The position numbers were made by a program, and so were the translations under genes. Below the pieces are notes generated by a model. The model was given only the letters and a program-made list of their open reading frames with translations. It searched no databases and was not told the origin of the DNA. Shown here one piece after another: positions 1 through 5,103 of a stretch of 6,149 nucleotides of DNA. The first letter of the stretch is position 1. Each line of letters begins with the position of its first letter. The stretch is from NCBI GenBank assembly GCA_004375675.1, contig SOKR01000030.1, positions 1-6,149 on the forward strand, given 5' to 3'. Origin of the DNA: Dehalococcoidia bacterium (GTDB lineage Bacteria; Chloroflexota; Dehalococcoidia; Dehalococcoidales; BS750m-G39).

Positions 1-347
1 ATCTTGCCCAGCGCAATCTTGCCCTTGGGGATAATGATTATGGACTCGACGCCGCAGCCCGCGGCATATGCCGCCGCCGAGGCGCTGGTGTTCCCCGTGG
101 AGGCGCACATAAGCGCTTCGCTCCCCTCCTCAAGCGCCTTAGCCACCGCCACCACCATACCCCTGTCCTTAAACGAGCCGGTGGGATTGCAGCCCTCCAG
201 CTTGAAGTAAAGCTCGCCGACAGCCAGTTCTTTCTCAAGCTGCTGGCACCTCACCAGCGGGGTGTCCCCCTCGCCCAGAGTGAAAAGGGGTGTTTGGGGG
301 GTGATGGGGAGGAAGTCCTTGTATCTATATAAAACTCCTGGTTTCAT
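1..347 (-). CDS. thrC: Threonine synthase, N-terminal part (cut by the left edge)
   Basis: PLP-dependent cytoplasmic enzyme that converts O-phosphohomoserine to threonine, the last step of threonine synthesis. Only 115 codons plus two bases are present, from ATG at 347-345 to the window edge; short-class family members are about 350 residues. Visible in the translation: the N-terminal TLGEGDTPLV segment (residues 23-32), NPTGSFKDRG (54-63) with the PLP-binding lysine at K60, and the phosphate-cup stretch STGNTSAS (83-90). These are diagnostic of threonine synthase within the fold-type II PLP enzymes. The start is preceded by AGGAG (complement of 360-364), though the 12-nt spacing is longer than usual. 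It is last of four co-directional genes, 44 bp after the AlbA_2 gene; with hom upstream in the same operon, the threonine assignment is well supported. No frameshift is seen in the visible part. Confidence 0.93.
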   Translation of the reverse strand, partial: MKPGVLYRYKDFLPITPQTPLFTLGEGDTPLVRCQQLEKELAVGELYFKLEGCNPTGSFKDRGMVVAVAKALEEGSEALMCASTGNTSASAAAYAAGCGVESIIIIPKGKIALGK

Positions 348-391
348 AATTTTTAATTACTCCTATTTTGCGGGGCGTTTCGAGATTATTT

Positions 392-1285
392 TTACCCTTC
401 TTCAATCTCCTCAAGGGAAATAACGTAAGCCCCGTCTCTGGTTCTCATATTCGTAGCACTCATAATTACACGAGCATCGACTTGGTTAACATCCTTCTTA
501 ACTTTAACAACAAGCCCACTACAAAACACTCTAATTGGTCGAACTACAGGTCTAACAAGCAATAGCGAGGCGGTAGGGATATCATTGTTAGCCTTACTAA
601 TATCTCTCCAGCTACCTGTACAGCGTACGATTTCTTCAACATTCTCAAATTGTATCCACACGTACACATTTGATGCCAGAACATCCCCTTGATTCTCTAG
701 AGCGAACTCAATATTTACTTCCGTTAAATCATTCAGAGGTTTTACTGAGACTTTATGGTTCAACTGCAGGTCTGCTTGTAAAGATACGTACTTGATTTTA
801 TCGTAGATTTTATCCACATCTGCTCTTCGCGCACCTTCATTTATGTTGTAATTTCTAACAAAAATTGTGCCTCGGTGAATAAAGAAGCGTTTCTTAGAAT
901 CTGATGATAGCGGGCCACCAAACTTATCTGGAACTGAGACAATATAGGGAGGCCTGTCGCCCTGAAATTCAATCACCCCGATTTTATGCCCAAGTATATT
1001 CTTTTCTGCATATTCTACGCTGATGGACGGGTCGCACCTGTCTTTGAGAATCTGATTTAGTTGTTCTGCATCATGAGTAGTTTTCAAGCCTATACATTTC
1101 CCAGTTTTATCTTCCACTCCAACAATGATATGTGCTAGTTCCCCGCTATTTGCCAAAGCTATTACATCTTTAACAAATTCGGCTTTATCGGCATCGGTCT
1201 CTAAATGTAAATCCTCCTTATAATCAAGGGTAGGGGTTTCTTCAGCTGCCTCTATGAGTTCTATAATCTCACTCTTACTTATCAT
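392..1285 (-). CDS. Schlafen AlbA_2 domain protein with beta-rich C-terminal region
   Basis: 297 residues. The N-terminal half (about 5-165) matches the Schlafen AlbA_2 family (PF04326, formerly divergent AAA-4): ETPTLDYKE (16-24), KDVIALANSG (39-48) and IIVGVEDKTG..IGL (53-67). The domain is known for nucleic-acid binding and, in some Schlafen proteins, RNA cleavage; members occur as regulators and in antiviral loci. Acidic residues E16, D21 and D40 sit in the conserved motifs, but catalysis is not shown. The C-terminal half (about 175-290) has alternating hydrophobic strands (VNIEFALENQGDVLASNVYVWI) suggesting an immunoglobulin-like beta-sandwich; this is inference. No signal peptide or membrane segment. 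ATG at 1285 follows AAGGGGG with a 10-nt spacing. It lies 34 bp after hom and 44 bp before thrC, and is distinctly AT-rich: hand counts of four 60-base lines give 30-45% GC, against 50 and 68% for two lines of hom. It was probably acquired by transfer into the operon. The cellular role is unknown. Confidence 0.85.
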   Translation of the reverse strand: MISKSEIIELIEAAEETPTLDYKEDLHLETDADKAEFVKDVIALANSGELAHIIVGVEDKTGKCIGLKTTHDAEQLNQILKDRCDPSISVEYAEKNILGHKIGVIEFQGDRPPYIVSVPDKFGGPLSSDSKKRFFIHRGTIFVRNYNINEGARRADVDKIYDKIKYVSLQADLQLNHKVSVKPLNDLTEVNIEFALENQGDVLASNVYVWIQFENVEEIVRCTGSWRDISKANNDIPTASLLLVRPVVRPIRVFCSGLVVKVKKDVNQVDARVIMSATNMRTRDGAYVISLEEIEEG

Positions 1286-1319
1286 GTAGATATTACCCCC
1301 TTCCCCTTAAGGGCTAAAC

Positions 1320-2618
1320 TCAAGCCTCCACCCTTATAAAGTTCCCTATCTCCTTAACCGAAGCCATACGCTCCAGTTCTTTAAGAGCCAGCTGCATCTC
1401 GGCTTCCCGGGCGGGGTGGGTCATAATGACAATCTCCGCCGTTTGCGCCTTATCGTCAACCGTCTTCTGGATGACCGAGGAGATGCTGATACGGTGGTCG
1501 CCCAGCACCTTGGACACCTGCGCCAGCACACCGGGCTTGTCGTCGACATTAAGCCTGAGGTAGTAACAGGTCTCCAGCTCGGCCATGGGTCTTATTTTCC
1601 TATCCGGCTCCAGCCACCACCTCGCCCGTGTGCCGCTGCCGATAACGATATCGCGGGCGGCGGAGACGACATCAGCCACCATAGCGCTGCTGGTGGGCGA
1701 TGCCCCCGCCCCTTCGCCGTAGAAGAGCACCTTGCCCACCAGGTCGCCCTCCACCAGAATGGCGTTATAGACGCCGTCGACCTTAGCCAGCAGCGATTCT
1801 TCAGGGATAAAGACGGGGTGGACTCTAACCTCGATGAGGTTATCGCTCTGCTTGCCGATGGCCAGCAGCCTGATGGCAAAACCCAGCTCTTTGGCGTACT
1901 TAAAGTCGCGGCTGTCCAGGCGGGAAATGCCCTCGCAGTGGACATCCTGGGGACGCACCCGATGGTGGAAAGCCAGCGAAGCCAGTATGGCCAGCTTATA
2001 GGTGGAGTCTATGCCCTCGATATCGTTTTTGGGATTTGCCTCGGCGTAGCCCAGCTCCTGGGCGCTTTTCAATGCCGAGGGGAAGTCAATGCCCTCCCGG
2101 GCCATGCGGGTGAGGATATAGTTGGTGGTGCCGTTGATGATAGCGTAGATACCGCTTATCTTGTTAGCCACCAAGTCCTGCTGGAAGGGGGCAATCAGGG
2201 GAATGCCGCCGCCGACGCTGGCTTCGTAGTGCAGGCCGACGCCCTTTTCCTGAGCCAGGGCGAAAAGCTCCACGCCGTGCTTGGCGATAAGCTCTTTATT
2301 GGAGCTAACCACGTGTTTGCCCGCCTTCAGCGCGCGCTTATGGTAGTCCAGCGCCGGCTTTTCGCCGCCGATAGCCTCGACCACGATATCTATATCTCCA
2401 TTGAAAAACTCGTCGTCATCGGTGGTAAAGAGCTTTAAGCCCAGTTCCTTGGCTAAAGGACGGGACAGGTCCGCTTCCAGCACCTTTATCTTTTTAAGGA
2501 CAAGCGGGCAGCCGACCTGGCGGGAGAGGACCTCCGCCTTTTCGGTCAGCACCCTAGCCACGCCGCCACCCACCACCCCCAACCCCATTAAGCCGACACC
2601 GATAGTCTGTTTTTTCAC
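1320..2618 (-). CDS. hom: Homoserine dehydrogenase with C-terminal ACT domain
   Basis: 432 residues, normal length for the ACT-containing class. It reduces aspartate semialdehyde to homoserine with NAD(P)H, at the branch to threonine and methionine. Visible: Rossmann motif GLGVVG (12-17), SSNKELIA (105-112) with catalytic K108, YEASVGGGIPLI (131-142), NGTTNYIL (162-169), and the substrate/catalytic block from E193 through D199 and D204 to K208, matching E208, D214, D219 and K223 of the yeast enzyme. An ACT domain begins near residue 352 (YYLRLNVDDKPGVLAQV), which in this family often confers threonine feedback inhibition. The start is GTG at 2618-2616: it follows GGAGG with 8-nt spacing and leaves 4 bp after the upstream stop, whereas the ATG at 2669 would lie inside the upstream gene. 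No threonine attenuator leader is visible. The four-base spacing suggests translational coupling to the upstream foldase gene. Confidence 0.96.
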   Translation of the reverse strand: MKKQTIGVGLMGLGVVGGGVARVLTEKAEVLSRQVGCPLVLKKIKVLEADLSRPLAKELGLKLFTTDDDEFFNGDIDIVVEAIGGEKPALDYHKRALKAGKHVVSSNKELIAKHGVELFALAQEKGVGLHYEASVGGGIPLIAPFQQDLVANKISGIYAIINGTTNYILTRMAREGIDFPSALKSAQELGYAEANPKNDIEGIDSTYKLAILASLAFHHRVRPQDVHCEGISRLDSRDFKYAKELGFAIRLLAIGKQSDNLIEVRVHPVFIPEESLLAKVDGVYNAILVEGDLVGKVLFYGEGAGASPTSSAMVADVVSAARDIVIGSGTRARWWLEPDRKIRPMAELETCYYLRLNVDDKPGVLAQVSKVLGDHRISISSVIQKTVDDKAQTAEIVIMTHPAREAEMQLALKELERMASVKEIGNFIRVEA

Positions 2619-2622
2619 TGTC

Positions 2623-3903
2623 TTAGCCTCCGCTGATATAGTTAACCGCCCACTGTATCTTTTCCTCATCCAGATGATTCACGATGTTGTTCTCAGGATT
2701 GGCACTTAAGCCCTCGATCCAGTTATTTAGGGCGTCATTCTTCAGAATGAGCCGATTTTCCTCATCAAGCTCGCGGGCAATCTCGCTGGCCACGACCTCA
2801 ATCAGCCAGTAGCCGCCCGTGCTGCTACCCTCAGTATCGCGTATCGGCTGGCTTAACACCCCCCACTCCACCTCGAGGCCGAAGACATAAATGTCAAAGG
2901 CAGCAGTCGACTCACCGGGGGAAAGCGTGATTTCTCCCCCCAAGGTGTTGGAGAGGGTATCCAGGGAGAATTCGGCGGCCAGCTCGGCGAAATCCTCGCC
3001 CGCTTCCAGCCTGTCTCTGATGTCAATGGCTTCCTGCTCGCTACCCACCAGTATTCTCCTGACCTCAGCCCTGACCGGCTCCACGGTTTCGTCCATCTCT
3101 ATGACCTCAATCAGCCAGTAGCCCACCTGTTTTGGCTTGGTCTCTTCCAATATCGGCGGGCTTAAAACGCCGACCTCGGCGTTGAAGGCGATATCTTCAA
3201 GCACGGTGCTCTCCACCACCAGGGGCAAGACGCCCAGGGGGCGCCAGCCGAGGTCGCCAGCCGCTTCTTTAGTGGCCTCGTCCAGGGAAAACTCGGCGGC
3301 GAGCGCGGTAAAATCTTCGCCCGCTTCAATCCTGGCTGTGACCTCGTTGGCCTGCGCCTCGCTCTCCAGGAACATAGCCATTATATGCCTCTGGTCGGCG
3401 TAGAACGGCACCCGCTCCTCAAAATAGTCGTCACGCATCTTTTGCAGCAGGACTTGGGTCACGGCCAGAGCCCTGTAGTCTTCGTCCAGCGGCGGGTCCG
3501 GCCGATTCATCAGCTCGTCTACCTCTTCATCGCTAAAGGTTATGCCCAGCGCCGTAGCCTCCTGCTTAATCAGCTCGTCGCGCTCGATAAGGTCGACCAC
3601 ATAATCGGTCATATAGAAAACAAAGTCAGGGGACATGTCCTGGGTATAATACCTGAGCATATTGGTGAAATATTCCATGTTGAACTTGGTTCCGTTGACC
3701 TCAAGGACTGTCTCGTGTAGCGGCTTATAATCACTGACGTACCAGTCTTGATAAACTCCAACGCCGACAACGCTTAAGACAGCTACGACAATCAGGATGG
3801 CTATGCCTAAGATGATACGCTGCCGCCTTTTTTGCCGTTTCCAGCGGGAACGCTGGCGCCTGGTTGTCTCGCGCCGCGGTTTTTCCAGTTTCTTTTTAGC
3901 CAA
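2623..3903 (-). CDS. Membrane-anchored peptidylprolyl isomerase / foldase with two parvulin domains
   Basis: 426 residues, of the SurA/PrsA-like type that assists folding of exported proteins. The first 29 residues are highly basic (KKKLEKPRRETTRRQRSRWKR...), followed by one hydrophobic segment (about 29-50); the N-terminus should be cytoplasmic and the rest outside. Residues 62-165 resemble a SurA N-terminal chaperone helix region. Two rotamase repeats follow, about 172-268 and 279-373, each with R-[IL]-EAGEDF..LAAEFSLD and ending in GYWLIEV. Active-site residues are degenerate: the first repeat keeps His173 (QRHIMAMF), the second has Arg there (EVRRILVG), and both have Trp where parvulins usually have the second histidine (GYHI-type). 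A C-terminal helical tail follows. There is no lipobox cysteine, so it is a membrane anchor and not a lipoprotein. The start codon is TTG, the only start possible before an upstream in-frame stop at 3924, and it has a strong GGAGGT site. First gene of the hom-thrC operon; why a foldase sits there is unclear. Confidence 0.88.
   Translation of the reverse strand: MAKKKLEKPRRETTRRQRSRWKRQKRRQRIILGIAILIVVAVLSVVGVGVYQDWYVSDYKPLHETVLEVNGTKFNMEYFTNMLRYYTQDMSPDFVFYMTDYVVDLIERDELIKQEATALGITFSDEEVDELMNRPDPPLDEDYRALAVTQVLLQKMRDDYFEERVPFYADQRHIMAMFLESEAQANEVTARIEAGEDFTALAAEFSLDEATKEAAGDLGWRPLGVLPLVVESTVLEDIAFNAEVGVLSPPILEETKPKQVGYWLIEVIEMDETVEPVRAEVRRILVGSEQEAIDIRDRLEAGEDFAELAAEFSLDTLSNTLGGEITLSPGESTAAFDIYVFGLEVEWGVLSQPIRDTEGSSTGGYWLIEVVASEIARELDEENRLILKNDALNNWIEGLSANPENNIVNHLDEEKIQWAVNYISGG
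2627..2631 (-). promoter_or_regulatory. Ribosome binding site of hom (GGAGG)
   Basis: GGAGG on the minus strand, 8 nt before GTG at 2618. It overlaps the last codons of the upstream gene, just before its TAA at 2625-2623. It decides the start of hom: the in-frame ATG 51 bases further upstream has no need to be used and would create an overlap. Confidence 0.85.
2794..3123. repeat. Internal duplication of the rotamase domain, with a 21-bp exact repeat
   Basis: The same 21 bases occur at 2794-2814 and 3103-3123, encoding the GYWLIEV end of each rotamase domain; the spacing of 309 bp is 103 codons. A second pair, at 2961-2979 and 3282-3300, is nearly identical (2 mismatches in 19) and encodes the AAEFSLD region. 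Together they show tandem duplication of a unit of about 103-107 codons. The conserved DNA suggests fairly recent duplication or gene conversion between copies. Confidence 0.8.
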
Positions 3904-3909
3904 GGGCGG

Positions 3910-3915
3910 ACCTCC
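3910..3915 (-). promoter_or_regulatory. Ribosome binding site for the TTG-started foldase (GGAGGT)
   Basis: A near-perfect Shine-Dalgarno sequence 6 nt before the TTG at 3903-3901. It supports the rare TTG start: reading upstream in frame gives CCC, CCG, GGT, GGA, TTC, CTA and then TAA, with no ATG or GTG. Confidence 0.85.
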
Positions 3916-3934
3916 GAATAGTTAATTTCCTATA

Positions 3935-3963
3935 GTTATAACCTAAAAGCGTAATCTTTTCAA
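3935..3963 (-). promoter_or_regulatory. Sigma70-type promoter of the foldase-hom-AlbA_2-thrC operon
   Basis: On the minus strand TTGAAA (3963-3958), a 17-nt spacer and TATAAC (3940-3935). Transcription should start near 3928, giving a leader of about 25 nt that carries the GGAGGT site. The leader is too short for a threonine attenuator or riboswitch. No further promoter was recognised in the short gaps between the operon genes. Confidence 0.7.
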
Positions 3964-3974
3964 TCGGGGGTTAT

Positions 3975-4003
3975 TTGTCGCCTGCGCCGAATTGTGCTAA
4001 TAT
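3975..4003 (+). promoter_or_regulatory. Sigma70-type promoter of tRNA-Pro
   Basis: TTGTCG (3975-3980), a 17-nt spacer and TAATAT (3998-4003), ending 12 bp before the mature tRNA. The predicted start near 4010 would leave a 5' leader of only a few bases for RNase P to remove. It is back to back with the operon promoter. Confidence 0.7.
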
Positions 4004-4015
4004 GTTGCCGTAGTT

Positions 4016-4089
4016 CGGGGTGTAGCGCAGTCTGGTAGCGCACCTGAATGGGGTTCAGGTGGTCGCCGGTTCAAATCCGGCCACCCCGA
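4016..4089 (+). tRNA. tRNA-Pro (anticodon GGG)
   Basis: A complete 74-nt cloverleaf can be drawn by eye. Acceptor stem CGGGGTG (4016-4022) pairs with CACCCCG (4082-4088), all seven pairs good. The D stem is GCGC/GCGC with GG in its loop. The anticodon stem CCTGA/TCAGG encloses ATGGGGT with anticodon GGG at 4050-4052. There is a 5-nt variable loop, and the T stem GCCGG/CCGGC encloses TTCAAAT. A C1-G72 pair with discriminator A73 is typical of bacterial tRNA-Pro. It reads proline codons CCC and CCU. CCA is not encoded; the bases after A73 are CAT. No classical hairpin terminator is visible downstream. Confidence 0.97.
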
Positions 4090-4104
4090 CATCCTACTTT
4101 TAAG

Positions 4105-4145
4105 ACGGCTTAGCTTTATTCGCACGGCTTATTGGCTTACTGGCT
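4105..4145. repeat. Short GGCTTA repeats between the tRNA and the DUF169 gene
   Basis: ACGGCTTA occurs at 4105-4112 and 4124-4131, followed by GGCTTA at 4134-4139 and GGCT at 4142-4145. They lie in the 90-bp spacer where the tRNA and the DUF169 gene converge. No hairpin followed by a T-run is seen on either strand, so they do not form an obvious terminator. They may be chance low-complexity sequence. Confidence 0.4.
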
Positions 4146-4179
4146 GATTTCGGATTAATAGATTTCTTCCCCAGAGAGT

Positions 4180-4938
4180 CTAGCCTTTGTCGCCCTTATC
4201 GTATAGCCCCCAGCGTTTGAATAACATCTGATAGAACTCGGGCTGGGGGAAATCGTGTCGCATATACATATTGGCGCGGCCGTAGGCGAAATCGCCTTCT
4301 TCGAATTCCCTGACCCCCGCCACCATTTTTTCGAGCCCGTCTTTGGGCACGGAGAGGACGACCTCGTCTTCCGCAGCCAGCGCCCGATGGTAATCGCCGA
4401 TATCGGGCAGGGTAACCATAAACTGCCCGTTGGACATTACGGGCACAATCTGGTAACAGCAGGCCGGGGGGAAGAAGTGAGAGTCCACCTGGGCTTCTTC
4501 GTTCTTGAAATGCGTCGGCAGCAGCATGCTCCGTAGTTGCGCGGGGTTGGAATAGATAAGCACGACGTCGGGCTCGAAATTAGCCGCCTTGAGGGGGGCG
4601 GAAACGATACCGATGTATTTGCCCCGCTCGAAGGTGGGAAATGAGACGAACTGCTGCAGTTCGGGGTCGTCGGGTTTGTCCACCAGCCCGTAGGCGATAA
4701 GGGCGGCGAAGCACCAGTTATCTTCCTTGAGCATAGCCACCGTCTCTTTCTGGCGGCGGGAAATAGCGAAAGCCTGGCACTGGGCGAGGTGGATGCCCCG
4801 GTCTTTACTGGGCCTGACGGCGCCCTTGGGGATATCGCTTTCTTTTTCCAGCATCTTTACAGCCAGGGGAGATGTCCTCAAGAGCAGCAAGCGCTCAAGC
4901 TCTTCTCCGCAACGGTTAAAGTCAGCTGTTGTCGTCAT
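4180..4938 (-). CDS. DUF169 family protein
   Basis: 252 residues, soluble, no signal peptide or membrane segment. The family call (DUF169, PF02596, COG2043) rests on the N-terminal LLRTSPLAVKML (19-30), the HLAQCQAFAISRR block with Cys54 (50-62), ERGKYIGIVSAPL (104-116), FEPDVVLIYSNPAQLRSML (121-139), the PPACCYQIVPV region with Cys160/161 (158-168) and LPDIGDYHRALAAEDEVVLSVP (177-198). Members are common in archaea and anaerobic bacteria, and their biochemical function is not established. The conserved cysteines could bind a metal or cofactor, which is inference. ATG at 4938 follows GGGGGT with 8-nt spacing, and the stop is TAG. It is a single gene, convergent with the tRNA and divergent from the nuclease gene, so the context does not point to a pathway. 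Confidence 0.85.
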   Translation of the reverse strand: MTTTADFNRCGEELERLLLLRTSPLAVKMLEKESDIPKGAVRPSKDRGIHLAQCQAFAISRRQKETVAMLKEDNWCFAALIAYGLVDKPDDPELQQFVSFPTFERGKYIGIVSAPLKAANFEPDVVLIYSNPAQLRSMLLPTHFKNEEAQVDSHFFPPACCYQIVPVMSNGQFMVTLPDIGDYHRALAAEDEVVLSVPKDGLEKMVAGVREFEEGDFAYGRANMYMRHDFPQPEFYQMLFKRWGLYDKGDKG

Positions 4939-4970
4939 ATGATTAACCCCCGATGTAGAATATCAGTTAA

Positions 4971-4999
4971 TCTTTAACATATTCCGAGTTTATTTTCAA
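4971..4999 (-). promoter_or_regulatory. Weak candidate promoter of the DUF169 gene
   Basis: TTGAAA at 4999-4994 is a good -35 box, but at 17-nt spacing the -10 is only TAAAGA (4976-4971), which matches the consensus at three of six positions. It is in the right place, about 35 bp before the start codon. Other AT-rich hexamers nearby could serve instead. Confidence 0.3.
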
Positions 5000-5027
5000 T
5001 GGGTTCCTAGCTACCCCCCGACTTAGC

Positions 5028-5103
5028 CCGTTGACCATCAGCATCGGAGCCTGTATAATCTGCCCAGATAAGGGCCTCCCTAAAGATAACCCAGGGTCAA
5101 CGG
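5028..5103. repeat. 9-bp inverted repeat bracketing the nuclease promoter
   Basis: CCGTTGACC (5028-5036) and its exact reverse complement GGTCAACGG (5095-5103) are separated by 58 bp. The left arm covers the -35 box and the right arm abuts the ATG at 5104. The left arm lies upstream of the predicted transcription start, so this cannot be an RNA hairpin; any function would be at DNA level, for instance paired operator sites. Repeats of this length at this spacing can occur by chance. Confidence 0.45.
5031..5059 (+). promoter_or_regulatory. Strong sigma70-type promoter of the beta-CASP nuclease gene
   Basis: TTGACC (5031-5036), a 17-nt spacer and TATAAT (5054-5059): five of six and six of six consensus positions. 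The start should be near 5066, giving a leader of about 38 nt. This is the best promoter match in the window, so substantial expression is expected unless the overlapping inverted repeat binds a repressor. Confidence 0.8.

Noticed and set aside
1304..1313. Palindrome CCCTTAAGGG between hom and the AlbA_2 gene as a terminator or operator
   Set aside because: Only 10 bp, no loop, and no T-run after it; a hairpin terminator would need more.
1416..2438. Long plus-strand open frame (340 codons) opposite hom
   Set aside because: It lies wholly antisense to a gene with clear catalytic motifs; its translation is low-complexity and without recognisable domains, as expected from the complement of a GC-rich gene.
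2619..2669. Upstream ATG at 2669 as the start of homoserine dehydrogenase (17 extra residues)
   Set aside because: It would overlap the foldase gene by 47 bp, and its extra residues (MRKRYSGRL...) are not typical of the family. The GTG at 2618 has a GGAGG site at the right distance and begins just before the Rossmann strand.
2794..3123. Repeats in the foldase gene as a CRISPR or mobile repeat
   Set aside because: Only two copies, in frame, each encoding the same part of a rotamase domain; protein domain duplication explains them.
3385..3720. Plus-strand open frame opposite the foldase gene
   Set aside because: Antisense shadow of a well-supported gene, with no domain or ribosome binding site.
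4016..4089. tRNA-Pro as an attachment site of an integrated element
   Set aside because: No integrase and no duplicated tRNA 3' end is seen in the window, and the AT-rich AlbA_2 gene lies over 2.7 kb away inside an operon.
3963..4954. The 11-mer ATCGGGGGTTA on the plus strand at 3963-3973 and on the minus strand at 4944-4954
   Set aside because: Several 11-base matches are expected by chance in a window of this size, and the second copy is simply the ribosome binding site of the DUF169 gene.
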